Below are positions 1-8,998 of a DNA stretch of 64,000 nucleotides, piece by piece; the first letter of the stretch is position 1; each line of letters starts with the position of its first letter. A program made the position numbers and the translations under genes. A model generated the notes under the pieces. That model had not been told where the DNA came from and did not search any database. It saw only the letters and a program-made list of their open reading frames with translations. The stretch spans positions 1-64,000 of the forward strand of contig JADYZM010000019.1 in NCBI GenBank assembly GCA_020853105.1. Direction: 5' to 3'. The stretch is from Flavobacteriales bacterium. GTDB lineage: Bacteria > Bacteroidota > Bacteroidia > Flavobacteriales_E > Vicingaceae.

Positions 1-957
1 GTTGTCCCACAAAGGCTCCATATAAGGACCAATTTTGTCATTTACATCTCCCGGCAGATAACCAATATCTCTGTTACTCAACGGAACAATGGGTCGTGCA
101 AGAATAATTTGTTTAAAACTATTTTTTTGTTCGAGTGAACTAGCCAATGCTAAAAGTGTTTTACCTGTTCCTGCAACCCCTTGCAGAGCTACCAATTTTA
201 TGTTGTTATTTAACAACGCATGAATGGCAAAAGCTTGTTCTGCATTTTTGGGTTTTATTCCATAAACATATTCCTTTTCAACTCTTTCAAGAGTGTTTTC
301 AAAAGGGTTATAATATGCTAATGCAGAGTTTTTACCGTTTCGGAGTATATAAAAAGAATTTTTTTTGAGTTCAGTATTTTCGAGTTCAGGTTCTTCTATT
401 TTGCCTCCATTGAATATTTTTTTTATAACCTCAACATCAACTCCATCAACGATTTCTTTTCCTGTTGAAACTAAATCTGATACATCTTGGATTTTTCCTG
501 TTAAGTAATCCTCTGAAGGTAAATCAAGTGCTTTTGCTTTTAGCCTTAGATTTATGTCTTTAGTGACTAAAATCACCATTCTGCTGGGGTATTCTTCTTG
601 CAACGAAATTGCAGCGTTTAATATGCGATGATCGGCTTTATGGTCATTGTAGATATGTTCTGCATCGTGTTTTGTTTTTTTATGATGCATAATGATTTTA
701 AATTTTCCTCTTTTGTCCCCATCTAATTTAATCCATTGTTGAAGAGTGTTGTTTCCACTCACTTTATCTAGAAATCGAATAAATTCTCTAGCTTCAAAAT
801 TTTTAGTGTCGTTTCCTTTTTTGAAATTGTCTAATTCTTCCAAAACAGTTATTGGAATTGCGATATCGTTATCCTCAAAATGGTTTATTGCATTGTGGTC
901 GTATAAAATTACAGATGTATCCAACACATAAATTTTTGAGTTTTTAGTCTTAGCCAT
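1..957 (-). CDS. PhoH-like ATPase with N-terminal PIN domain (3' end outside window)
   Basis: This gene starts with ATG at 957 and runs off the left edge still open after 319 codons, so its C-terminus is missing. The N-terminal third begins with a PIN-type nuclease fold (strand ending in VLDTSVILYD, with the acidic residue expected at a PIN active site). The second half is the PhoH P-loop domain: GVAGTGKT is the Walker A motif (about residues 261-268) and the visible end carries GPYMEPLWDN, a conserved PhoH block. Proteins with this PIN-PhoH architecture are thought to couple ATP-dependent RNA unwinding to RNA cleavage, but their cellular role is poorly defined. The family call is secure; the function is inferred. 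Confidence 0.9.
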   Translation of the reverse strand, partial: MAKTKNSKIYVLDTSVILYDHNAINHFEDNDIAIPITVLEELDNFKKGNDTKNFEAREFIRFLDKVSGNNTLQQWIKLDGDKRGKFKIIMHHKKTKHDAEHIYNDHKADHRILNAAISLQEEYPSRMVILVTKDINLRLKAKALDLPSEDYLTGKIQDVSDLVSTGKEIVDGVDVEVIKKIFNGGKIEEPELENTELKKNSFYILRNGKNSALAYYNPFENTLERVEKEYVYGIKPKNAEQAFAIHALLNNNIKLVALQGVAGTGKTLLALASSLEQKNSFKQIILARPIVPLSNRDIGYLPGDVNDKIGPYMEPLWDN

Positions 958-1153
958 AGATTCTAAATTTATTTAATAAGGGTTAAATCATTGTTTCAAT
1001 TAGTACCGAATTTAAGGAATAAAAAAAAGAATAAAACAGATCGGTAAAATAAAATAATTAACCATGTTACCAACAAATTTTGAGAAAGTTGTTGTGAATT
1101 AAAAACGTTCTATGAAGATTGCAGAACCTTCTAATGAAACGTATTCCAAAGAT

Positions 1154-3841
1154 TTATTTTTTAATAAATTGTTCTTTATGAATTGAATTTTCAAATTCTA
1201 TTTCAAGAAAATAGATTCCGGATGGCAATTTGGAAACGTCAACCTGAATTTTATTTCTAGCCGAAACATTTGGTGTAGAAATAATTTTACCATTTGCATC
1301 ACGAATTGTGCAGTTTTTTATAGTTTGAATTGAACTAAGTTCAACAAACAAAACGTCTGAAACCGGATTTGGGTATATTTTAAGCATTTCTATTTCATTT
1401 TGCTTTTGAATTGCTGTTGTCCAACCAACATCTACCAAGTGTTCTGAAATAGTTGAAACATTTTTGGCATTATCAATAACAATAGATTTTACTTTGCCAG
1501 CCGGGGTTCCCTCAAAACGAATATCGCTAAGAGTATCATTTCCAACAGTAATAAGTTGTGAGTTTCCTCGGTTATGATAAACTTTTAGATTATTTACGGA
1601 ATAAATTGCATCTCCACTTCTAAAAGATATGGCATTGCCTACAGATAAAGGAGATGTATCAATCCATGAAGCACTAAAAACATCATTGATAAATACGTCA
1701 ATTTCACCGTTTGTTTTGTTACAAGTTACTTTAAAATCATACCATGTTGATGCAGTAAAAGTATAAGAAACATCTTGTTCTAGAGTAAAAACATCGTTTA
1801 CCACTTTATAAATTTGAATTTTGCTATTGTCAAGCCTAAACCAAACAAAATAGGAATTTCCTCTATTCGTGAGTGATGCATCATCACACATAAAATGAAA
1901 GCCTGCTCTTCTGTTGTTTCCTGTTCCTTCGATTTTTCCTGCCCAATGATACAAATATTTAGATTGGGAATTTTGGTCTAACGTACTGTATATATTGGTA
2001 TTTGTTAATGTGTCATCTGTTTGGGTCAAATTTCCACCAGAAATTCCCCAGTTACCTGTTGCTAGTATCCAATCTGGGTGGATATTTGTATCAAAATTAT
2101 CACTAAAAAATCCGTTATATTTATTTGCTCTCCATTCCGTACCGTCAAAATCAATAACTTGATAGAATTGATGAAGTATTCCACTTCCTCCAATATTATC
2201 TGCATCGGTAAAAGTAGCTGTAAAATCATCTTGAATAGGGTTAGCAATCGGATTTACAACAGTTGTTGGTTTAACAACATCAGGAGAAACTGAATTCCAA
2301 GAAATATTATAACCCGAAGCATTGGTTGCACAATCTGACCGAAACTCGAGCAACACATTTCCGCTGTTAACAGTTATTGTTGAGGGAATACTTGTCCCTG
2401 TGTAATACCCAACCAGAGGACTAAATGGAGTAGTTCCATTATAAACATAGAGATAGTCCCAATTGTTTTCGAGACTAAATGAGTTTATAGTTAATGTTAT
2501 TGAAGTTGCTCCTGTTGGTTGTATCAAATATAGTGTTCTTGCATCGTCGGAATAATTTCCGTTTCCTCCGTCATCAGTTGTGGTTCCGGTAGTATTCGTA
2601 TTTGTAATAATTGAAGTTCCGCTGTTGATTAACTTGTAGTAATAATCCCAATCCCAATTAGCACCAGGATCTGTGTGTGATTGATTGGGGTAATGTTGGT
2701 GTCCTTTTACTTTTGTACAACTACCCGGTGTGCTTGTTGAGCTATAATTAGTAGTAGGAGCCCATGGAAAATATGCAGTTCTGATTGGAGCAATACCATA
2801 CCCGCTTTGGGTAACATCTTTGGTTAAATCTGCTGATGCTTGATACATTGCAGTTGTGTACCAAGAAGGATTATTCACATATCCCTCGTGTTCATATCCT
2901 ATTGTGTAAGGGTTTTCAGTTCCAACATGCCATGCTTTGTTAGATTCTAATACCATTTGTGTAACTTGTCCATCTGAAGAACGCAACACATAATGAGCAG
3001 AAACACTTGCTGAACAATTTTTAAACCAAGAAATACAACCAGCATAAGTTCCCTGAACTGTATGTATAGTTACAGCACCAACAGCAGTACCGCTTCGTGA
3101 ACTGTAGTTACAACTTGCAGCTGCATCCCATATTGCAGGAGCGTAGTCGGCAGAAAGTGTTGAATGAGGAGTAGAATTGAATAACTTTCCATCAACAGTT
3201 GAAACTGAATTTTCAGTAACTATAACTTTTGAAGAGGATAAAATCTTCAGATTTTCTATACCAAAAATAGACTCCAAATTGATTGTATGCTTTGGGAAAT
3301 TGTATATTTTCTGAGCGTTTTCATCGTTAAGAAAGTTAAAAATAGAATACAAGTGTGAGTTTATTGCAAAGTCATTCAATATGCCGTCAACCGGAAGTTC
3401 ACTAAGAGCAACAAGAATAGAAACTTGGTTTTCAAGTTTAGATTTGTCGAAACTAGCTTCTTGTAATAAAGAGTTGTATGCTTTTGCAAATGCCAATATA
3501 TTTTTTTCAGGAGAAAGAAGTATTTCTTCAATTGCCATACCCGAAAGTTGAGAAATGTATATTAAGTTGTTTCTAAAATATCCTTTACCGTCAAGAGTTA
3601 ATCCCATTACGCCGAAGGCTGGTGGAATGCCAATACAACTTTCAGTTTCATTATTCAAATGTTGAAACCTGGTGGTAGTAAATGCGATGCTCTCTAATAT
3701 ACCTCGGGGAATATCTGGGCATTGATTGTAAGCGGATTCAAAATCAGCTTGATATGTATTTTTGGGATATATGCTTTTTTGAGAAAATAGGTTCGAGGCA
3801 AAAAGGAGCAGAAAAGAAATAATAGTAAATAATTTAACCAT
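1154..3841 (-). CDS. T9SS-exported N-acetylmuramoyl-L-alanine amidase, multidomain
   Basis: An 895-residue secreted protein. A signal peptide covers residues 1-20 (cleavage near FSQ). Residues about 25-210 are an uncharacterised N-terminal region. An Amidase_2/PGRP-like domain spans about 230-405, with candidate zinc ligands H260 (in TIHTVQG), H381 (in KGHQHYP) and D391 (in HTDPG). A CUB-like or jelly-roll region follows at about 430-525, then a LamG-like or concanavalin-like region at about 590-765. A type A T9SS sorting domain occupies about 815-895, beginning KIYPNPVSD and ending in basic residues. The enzyme should cleave the stem peptide from muramic acid outside the cell. It stands alone between phoH and a barrel protein. 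Substrate origin (own wall, prey or debris) is unknown. Confidence 0.85.
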   Translation of the reverse strand: MVKLFTIISFLLLFASNLFSQKSIYPKNTYQADFESAYNQCPDIPRGILESIAFTTTRFQHLNNETESCIGIPPAFGVMGLTLDGKGYFRNNLIYISQLSGMAIEEILLSPEKNILAFAKAYNSLLQEASFDKSKLENQVSILVALSELPVDGILNDFAINSHLYSIFNFLNDENAQKIYNFPKHTINLESIFGIENLKILSSSKVIVTENSVSTVDGKLFNSTPHSTLSADYAPAIWDAAASCNYSSRSGTAVGAVTIHTVQGTYAGCISWFKNCSASVSAHYVLRSSDGQVTQMVLESNKAWHVGTENPYTIGYEHEGYVNNPSWYTTAMYQASADLTKDVTQSGYGIAPIRTAYFPWAPTTNYSSTSTPGSCTKVKGHQHYPNQSHTDPGANWDWDYYYKLINSGTSIITNTNTTGTTTDDGGNGNYSDDARTLYLIQPTGATSITLTINSFSLENNWDYLYVYNGTTPFSPLVGYYTGTSIPSTITVNSGNVLLEFRSDCATNASGYNISWNSVSPDVVKPTTVVNPIANPIQDDFTATFTDADNIGGSGILHQFYQVIDFDGTEWRANKYNGFFSDNFDTNIHPDWILATGNWGISGGNLTQTDDTLTNTNIYSTLDQNSQSKYLYHWAGKIEGTGNNRRAGFHFMCDDASLTNRGNSYFVWFRLDNSKIQIYKVVNDVFTLEQDVSYTFTASTWYDFKVTCNKTNGEIDVFINDVFSASWIDTSPLSVGNAISFRSGDAIYSVNNLKVYHNRGNSQLITVGNDTLSDIRFEGTPAGKVKSIVIDNAKNVSTISEHLVDVGWTTAIQKQNEIEMLKIYPNPVSDVLFVELSSIQTIKNCTIRDANGKIISTPNVSARNKIQVDVSKLPSGIYFLEIEFENSIHKEQFIKK

Positions 3842-3863
3842 AACTTGGATTTTTGTTAAAATT

Positions 3864-3871
3864 CAAATTTA
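3864..3871 (-). promoter_or_regulatory. Candidate -7 box of the amidase gene
   Basis: On the minus strand these bases read TAAATTTG, matching the Bacteroidota -7 consensus TAnnTTTG, 23 bases before the amidase start codon. I found no clear TTTG -33 element at the usual distance, so this is a weak call. Confidence 0.3.
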
Positions 3872-3920
3872 AGAAATTATTCAAAAAGTTATGATTTTAT
3901 TTATCCGGTTATAAAATTGG

Positions 3921-4487
3921 TTATAGTCCAATGGATATACCACCTCTGATAATCGGATTAGGGTAGAATGAATCTTTGGATTCGTTAACGTCCCATAAAA
4001 TGAGAATGGCTAAGTAGGAACGCCCGTCGCCAAGTTGTTGTTTTAAGCCTCCACCAACAAAAACACCGATAGCATTGATTCTTTGTTGTTCATTCCATGA
4101 AAAATAGTTCATGAGATTGGTTTCTACATGAGCCATAATGGGCAAATCTTTAAATAAATACTCTGTAAAAATATTTCCTCCGAAGATATTGGTTTTGTAT
4201 TTATATACATTGTCTGAATAATAGATGTATGTACCTCCAATACCTGTGAGTAACTGGTCAGTGAGGTAATATCCAACGGTAGGTGAAATTTCGAAATAAG
4301 TCAAATCGCCAAAAGTTGCGCCGAGTCCGCCTCCTACAGTAACTCGTTTCCAATTAAACTTTCCTTTTTTTTCTTCATCGGCTTTTGCTTTTTTACTGTC
4401 GTCAAAAACGTAAGACTCCTCATCTACTTGAGAAAAAACAAGGTTCGGTACCAAAAATATAAAAAGTATTACAAAAAGCTTGCGCAT
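3921..4487 (-). CDS. Outer-membrane beta-barrel protein
   Basis: 188 residues with a signal peptide (residues 1-19, ending VFSQ). After a charged linker of about residues 20-45 (rich in Asp, Lys and Glu), alternating aromatic/glycine strands begin (GGGLGATFGDLTYFEISPTV, GYYLTDQLLTGIGGTYIYY) and the protein ends in GGISIGL, a typical barrel C-terminus. It resembles small OmpW/OprF-size barrels. It is the last gene of a tight run with the thioesterase (3-base gap) and the hydrolase. No specific function can be assigned; a structural or porin-like role in the outer membrane is inferred. Confidence 0.7.
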   Translation of the reverse strand: MRKLFVILFIFLVPNLVFSQVDEESYVFDDSKKAKADEEKKGKFNWKRVTVGGGLGATFGDLTYFEISPTVGYYLTDQLLTGIGGTYIYYSDNVYKYKTNIFGGNIFTEYLFKDLPIMAHVETNLMNYFSWNEQQRINAIGVFVGGGLKQQLGDGRSYLAILILWDVNESKDSFYPNPIIRGGISIGL

Positions 4488-4490
4488 AAG

Positions 4491-4934
4491 TCAAATGTAC
4501 AAATTTTCATAGCTTTCTATTGAAGAAAGCAAAATTTTTGTCTTCACAAAAACCCCTGAACCAATTGCGTATAAATTTCCGTTATCGTCATATAATTTAG
4601 CTCTTGCTTCAATCTTGGAACCTAAATTTTTAGTCATTTCACCAATAGCGACAAGAATTCCCCCAGTTATAGGTTTCAAAAATTTGATTTCAAAACTTCC
4701 GGTAACAACAAACACATCGGTTTCAATTGAATTTGCAGCAAAGAAAGCAGCATCATCAAGCATTTTAAAAAATATTGAACCGTGAAGGGCTTTTGCAGCA
4801 TGAAAAAATTGATCGTTCACCTCCATTGTAATTTCAGCTTTTCCGTGAGAGACGACAAGTTTAGGCTTCATCAACAAATTGATAGGAGCTCGATGAAACA
4901 TATTTTCCAATTTTTTAAAGTGCGGAGGGTTCAT
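4491..4934 (-). CDS. Hotdog-fold thioesterase (PaaI-like)
   Basis: A 147-residue single-domain protein with the hotdog helix block ALHGSIFFKMLDDAAFFAANS (about residues 47-67), where HG followed by an acidic residue is the family's active-site pattern. A TTG two codons upstream would add two residues; the ATG at 4934 is preferred. It would hydrolyse an acyl-CoA or aryl-CoA thioester in the cytoplasm. The 5' end overlaps the end of the alpha/beta hydrolase gene by 20 bases, implying translational coupling. The natural substrate is unknown. Confidence 0.75.
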   Translation of the reverse strand: MNPPHFKKLENMFHRAPINLLMKPKLVVSHGKAEITMEVNDQFFHAAKALHGSIFFKMLDDAAFFAANSIETDVFVVTGSFEIKFLKPITGGILVAIGEMTKNLGSKIEARAKLYDDNGNLYAIGSGVFVKTKILLSSIESYENLYI

Positions 4935-5754
4935 GCTCAATTGTTTTTCCGGAATTTATTTGTTCAACACTTTTATAAAAATCAGCAATTTGAAATACGA
5001 TAAAATCAGTCATTTGAATATGTGGAGAATGCCCACAATCCGGTATCATCAGTTTTTTATTATACTTGCTTTTGGAATTTGTGATGATTGAATCTACCTG
5101 AATTTCAGTGCCATATTCATCATCAAAACCTTGAATGGCAAAAATGGGTGCAGTTATGTTTTTTAAATAATGTTCGATATTCCAGTTTTTAAAATCTGAG
5201 TGAGTAATTGTATCTGCAAATGCATAAAAAGTAGAGTCTGTATGATTGAAGTGATATTTTTCAAAAATCCGTTTCAGTTTATCGCTACTTTGATATTGTT
5301 TTTTAAGACGCTTTATACTATCAACGCTGATTTGTTCATTAAACACATGAGCTGCAATACTTATAACATATTTAATTTGTTTTGAAAAAAGCGATGCATA
5401 AATTAATGCAATACTCGCTCCATCGCTATGCCCAATTAATATTATTTCACGTTTATCTAACTTTAGTTCTTGAATAACTTTTGGTAAAAAGTAGTTTCCT
5501 TCAATGTCTAAATAATCTGATGTTCGTGTTTCTTGCAAAGGGGTAGAATGTCCATAGCCGTATCTTTCATAAATAAGTCCATCAAGCCCTAATTTATTAC
5601 ACAATTTTATGGGAAAGTCTTTCCATTGCCCAAAACTACCCAGCCCTTCGTGTAGGAAAACCAGAATCGGTTTTGTGGGTTGATTCAAATTAATAAACTG
5701 ATACGCCAACTCAATTTTTTCGTCAACTTTAACAAAATGAATATTTTTTCCCAT
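4915..5754 (-). CDS. Alpha/beta hydrolase
   Basis: 279 residues of alpha/beta-hydrolase fold. The oxyanion region FLHEGLGSFGQW is at about residues 33-44, the nucleophile elbow GHSDGAS places the catalytic Ser at 110, the acid is likely D211 or D212 (QGFDDEYG) and the base H242 (DCGHSPH). There is no signal peptide, so it is cytoplasmic. It heads an operon with a thioesterase and an outer-membrane protein, and is divergent from the flavoprotein gene at 5830. Fold and catalytic triad are clear; the substrate (ester, lactone or similar) cannot be told from sequence. Confidence 0.85.
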   Translation of the reverse strand: MGKNIHFVKVDEKIELAYQFINLNQPTKPILVFLHEGLGSFGQWKDFPIKLCNKLGLDGLIYERYGYGHSTPLQETRTSDYLDIEGNYFLPKVIQELKLDKREIILIGHSDGASIALIYASLFSKQIKYVISIAAHVFNEQISVDSIKRLKKQYQSSDKLKRIFEKYHFNHTDSTFYAFADTITHSDFKNWNIEHYLKNITAPIFAIQGFDDEYGTEIQVDSIITNSKSKYNKKLMIPDCGHSPHIQMTDFIVFQIADFYKSVEQINSGKTIEHEPSAL

Positions 5755-5829
5755 AGCGGTTTCAAAATTAAGTTTTCCGATTGAATAAGTTTGATAAAAA
5801 AACGAACTTTGACGACAATAAATACACTT

Positions 5830-6354
5830 ATGTATCCAAAGGTACTTGTTATATTAGCCCATCCTAATTTAGAGAAATCGTTTTCAAACAAATTGATAAT
5901 TGAATCTTTGATTGACAAGAATATATTGGTAAGAGACATTGCAAAACTCTATCCGGATTTCAAAATTAATACAGATATAGAACAAACTTCATTGTTGGAA
6001 GCCGATGTGATTATTTTTCAATTTCCACTCTATTGGTATAGTGTTCCCGGTATTTTAAAAGAATGGATGGATAATATTTTTGTAAAAGGGTTTGCCTTTG
6101 GAAAAGATGGGCATAAACTGAAAGATAAAAAATTGTTAGTTTCGATTACAGCAGGAAGTTCCGGAAAGTTATACCCTAAAGAAACTATTGAAAAAATAGT
6201 ATTTCCGTTCAAAGGCTTGGCAGACTACTGTAAAATGGACTACTTGGGTGAAGTTTTTTCTTACGAAATGGCAGATTATTCCGAAGAAGCTAGAGAAAAG
6301 ACAAAAAATAACGCCAAGATTCATTCTAAACAATTATTAGAATTTATTGTATGA
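5830..6354 (+). CDS. NAD(P)H-dependent quinone oxidoreductase, flavodoxin-like (KefF/MdaB type)
   Basis: A 174-residue flavodoxin-fold protein. The N-terminus YPKVLVILAHPNLEKSFSN is the FMN/FAD phosphate-binding start of the NQO1/KefF family, and FQFPLYWYSVPGILKEWMD (about residues 65-83) is the family's signature block. It would carry out two-electron reduction of quinones using NAD(P)H in the cytoplasm. ATG at 5830 is chosen over an upstream TTG (5791) because the fold begins right after it. Its stop overlaps the start of the helicase gene by four bases (ATGA), so the two are co-translated. There is no adjacent Kef channel, which argues for a stand-alone oxidoreductase. Confidence 0.85.
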   Translation: MYPKVLVILAHPNLEKSFSNKLIIESLIDKNILVRDIAKLYPDFKINTDIEQTSLLEADVIIFQFPLYWYSVPGILKEWMDNIFVKGFAFGKDGHKLKDKKLLVSITAGSSGKLYPKETIEKIVFPFKGLADYCKMDYLGEVFSYEMADYSEEAREKTKNNAKIHSKQLLEFIV

Positions 6355-7556
6355 AATTCAACACACTTCCCTTTGAACCACAAGTACTCGATGCGTTAGA
6401 TTCTATGGGATTTTCAGAATTAACTCCAATTCAAGAGCAAGCAATACCGATTATTTTGCAACAAAAAGATGTGATTGCATGTGCTCAAACCGGAACTGGT
6501 AAAACTATTGCCTTTATCTTGCCCATTATCAATTATATATTCAAAAATTCCAAAACTGAAAAAGTTAAAACAATTATTGTAGTACCAACTCGAGAACTTG
6601 CCCTTCAAATAGACCAGCAAATTGAGGGACTAAGCTATTTTACTAACGTATCTTCTCTTGCTATTTATGGAGGTGGAGACGGACAAAGTTTTGAAACCGA
6701 GAGAAAAGCACTAACAACCGGTGCTGATATTATTGTTTGTACTCCCGGTAGATTTATATCTCATTTAAACATGGGTTATTTTGATGCTTCCGGAGTTTCT
6801 CATTTTGTGTTAGATGAAGCAGACCGTATGTTGGACATGGGTTTTAATGAAGATATTGTAAAAATTGCTGATTACTTGCCTAAAAATCGTCAGAACTTAA
6901 TGTTTTCAGCAACATTTCCGCAAAAAATCCGGCTTTTGGCAAATAAACTCCTCAACAATCCTGAATCTATAAATATAGCCATTTCAAAACCCAATGAAGG
7001 AATAAAACAAGGAGCGTATCTGGTTTATGATTCCCAAAAAATTCGTTTGATTCAAGAAATTTTGAACAAAACAAACTTTGAGCAAGTGTTGATTTTTACC
7101 GGTAAAAAATTGATGGTTAAAGAAATTACCCAAGCTCTTCGTAGAATTGGGATTCAAGCCAAAGGTATTCAATCTGACCTTGAACAAAAAGAAAGAGAAC
7201 AGGTGTTGCTGGAGTTTACAAACAAAAAAGTCAGAGTTTTAGTCGCAACCGATATTCTAGCCAGAGGTATTGACATTAAAGGGATTAACTTGGTTATCAA
7301 TTACGAAGTACCCAAAGACGAAGAAGACTATGTACACCGAATTGGACGAACTGCAAGGGGAGACAACAAAGGCGTAGCTCTCACATTTATTAATAAAGAA
7401 CAGTGTTATGATTTTTCAAAAATTGAAAAACTCATCGAAAAAACTATTCCTAAAATTAAATTGCCCGAAGGTTTTGAGGACGGACCTGAATACAACCCCA
7501 CGAAAACTTTTCCATCAAAAAAAAAGTTTTTTCACAAACGAAAATTCAAAAATTAG
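6351..7556 (+). CDS. DEAD-box ATP-dependent RNA helicase (RhlE-like)
   Basis: 401 residues with all canonical motifs: Q motif around FSELTPIQEQAIP, motif I AQTGTGKT, PTRELA, TPGR, motif II DEAD, motif III SAT, ATDILARGIDI and HRIGRTARG. The C-terminal tail (about residues 375-401) is short and Lys/Phe-rich, as in RhlE-type bacterial helicases. It should remodel RNA duplexes in ribosome assembly or mRNA turnover. It follows the flavoprotein gene with a four-base overlap and is followed after nine bases by a radical SAM gene. The assignment to the RhlE subgroup is by general resemblance only. Confidence 0.92.
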   Translation: MKFNTLPFEPQVLDALDSMGFSELTPIQEQAIPIILQQKDVIACAQTGTGKTIAFILPIINYIFKNSKTEKVKTIIVVPTRELALQIDQQIEGLSYFTNVSSLAIYGGGDGQSFETERKALTTGADIIVCTPGRFISHLNMGYFDASGVSHFVLDEADRMLDMGFNEDIVKIADYLPKNRQNLMFSATFPQKIRLLANKLLNNPESINIAISKPNEGIKQGAYLVYDSQKIRLIQEILNKTNFEQVLIFTGKKLMVKEITQALRRIGIQAKGIQSDLEQKEREQVLLEFTNKKVRVLVATDILARGIDIKGINLVINYEVPKDEEDYVHRIGRTARGDNKGVALTFINKEQCYDFSKIEKLIEKTIPKIKLPEGFEDGPEYNPTKTFPSKKKFFHKRKFKN

Positions 7557-7565
7557 AAACAAAAC

Positions 7566-8456
7566 GTGTATCACTACCCAATTACCTATAACGAACCATT
7601 ATTCAGACCACCAAGCGAGGCTTATTCATTAATCATTCAAGTAACCTTAGGTTGTTCATACAACAAGTGTTCATTTTGTGAAATGTACACCTCTAAACAA
7701 TTTAAAGCCCGTAAGGAAGAAGACGTTTTTAAAGATATTGATGCTTTTTTACCATACAAAACTCAGATTAGAAAAGTTTTTTTAGCCGATGGTGATCCAA
7801 TGGTACTTTCAACACCCCGTTTACTTAGAATACTTGAAAAGTTAAAAGCTACATTTCCAAATTTACAACGCGTTTCTACTTATGCAACTCCTGATAATAT
7901 AATCAATAAAACTACCCAAGAATTAAAGGAACTCAAGGCAGCAGGACTTGATTTACTGTATGTTGGTATTGAATCGGGAGATGATAAAGTGCTTGATTGT
8001 TTACAAAAAGGTGAAACTTTCAAATCTATTGTTGAGGGGGTGAACAAAGCCAAACTCTGCGAAATAGACTCATCTGTTATGATAATTAACGGAGCGGGTG
8101 GACAGTTATTATCAAAGCAACATGCTGTAAATTCTGCAAAAGTGTTAAATGAAATACAACCCAAATATGCTTCAACTCTTGTGTTGACAACATACAAGGG
8201 ACTCGATCATTTCAAAAAACGGTTTGTAGGCGATTTTATTCCTTTATCAACTCAAGAACTGACAATTGAAATGAGAACTTTTATAGCCAATTTAGAACTA
8301 AAAGAAACCATTTTTAGGAGCGACCATGCTTCTAACTTTTTAATTTTAAAAGGGGTTCTCGGCAAAGACAAAGAAGTATTTATTTCTCAACTTGACTCAG
8401 CTATTACAAATTCAGATTTTATTTCTTATCGACAAAATTTTAAACGTGGCATATAA
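7566..8456 (+). CDS. Radical SAM protein
   Basis: 296 residues starting at GTG. The iron-sulfur cluster motif CSYNKCSFC (Cys x3 Cys x2 Cys, about residues 30-38) is intact, followed by the SAM-binding barrel segments VFLADGDPM, RVSTYATPDNI and LLYVGIESGDD. The overall form resembles the Elp3/YgiQ-like radical SAM group without an accessory domain. It would cleave S-adenosylmethionine to start a radical reaction. The substrate is unknown. It lies nine bases downstream of the helicase, so the two are probably one transcript; an RNA substrate is possible but not shown. Confidence 0.85.
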   Translation: MYHYPITYNEPLFRPPSEAYSLIIQVTLGCSYNKCSFCEMYTSKQFKARKEEDVFKDIDAFLPYKTQIRKVFLADGDPMVLSTPRLLRILEKLKATFPNLQRVSTYATPDNIINKTTQELKELKAAGLDLLYVGIESGDDKVLDCLQKGETFKSIVEGVNKAKLCEIDSSVMIINGAGGQLLSKQHAVNSAKVLNEIQPKYASTLVLTTYKGLDHFKKRFVGDFIPLSTQELTIEMRTFIANLELKETIFRSDHASNFLILKGVLGKDKEVFISQLDSAITNSDFISYRQNFKRGI

Positions 8457-8495
8457 AAAACTAATCCTATTTTCGCTCAAAATCACATAAAAATT

Positions 8496-8993
8496 ATGAA
8501 AAAAATTCTATTTGCTGTTTGTATTTTGTTTGTTTCAGGTCTTTCTGCTCAAAGCCCGATTGAAGTTGGTCAAGGTCAAATTAATGCAGGTTTTGGCTTG
8601 TCAAACTACGGACTTCCGGTATATGTTGGGTTTGATTATGGTGTACACGAAGATATAACAGCAGGAGCTGAATTTTCATATCGTTCTTATAATGAAAACT
8701 TGGTAGGTGTAAAATATGATTTTTCAATATTGGGTTTTTCTGCCAACTGCAACTACCATTTCAACACGCTTTTGGATATTGCTCCTGAATTTGATGTATA
8801 TGGAGGTGCAAACATCGGATTTTACAGTTGGAGCTCCCCCAGCGGATATAAAGGAAATAGGACTTCCGGATTAGGTCTGGGACTACAAATTGGCGGACGT
8901 TATTATTTCAACGATAAACTGGGAGCAAATCTTGAACTTGGAGGCGGAAATGCATCTTCAGGAGGAAAAATCGGAATTTCAATACGCCTATAG
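8496..8993 (+). CDS. Small outer-membrane beta-barrel protein
   Basis: 165 residues with a signal peptide (1-19, ending GLSAQ). The mature part alternates glycine and aromatic residues in eight or so short strands (AGFGLSNYGLPVYVGFDYG, GGRYYFNDKLGANLELGGG) and ends in KIGISIRL, a typical barrel end. It is likely an OmpA/OmpX-size eight-stranded barrel. Function unknown. Its stop is six bases from the stop of the convergent mannosidase gene, and no terminator is visible between them. Confidence 0.7.
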   Translation: MKKILFAVCILFVSGLSAQSPIEVGQGQINAGFGLSNYGLPVYVGFDYGVHEDITAGAEFSYRSYNENLVGVKYDFSILGFSANCNYHFNTLLDIAPEFDVYGGANIGFYSWSSPSGYKGNRTSGLGLGLQIGGRYYFNDKLGANLELGGGNASSGGKIGISIRL

Positions 8994-8998
8994 GTTAA

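Noticed and set aside
7880-8197. 105-codon minus-strand frame opposite the radical SAM gene
   Set aside because: It mirrors the radical SAM codons (Ser-rich complement of conserved barrel segments) and has no motif or leader.
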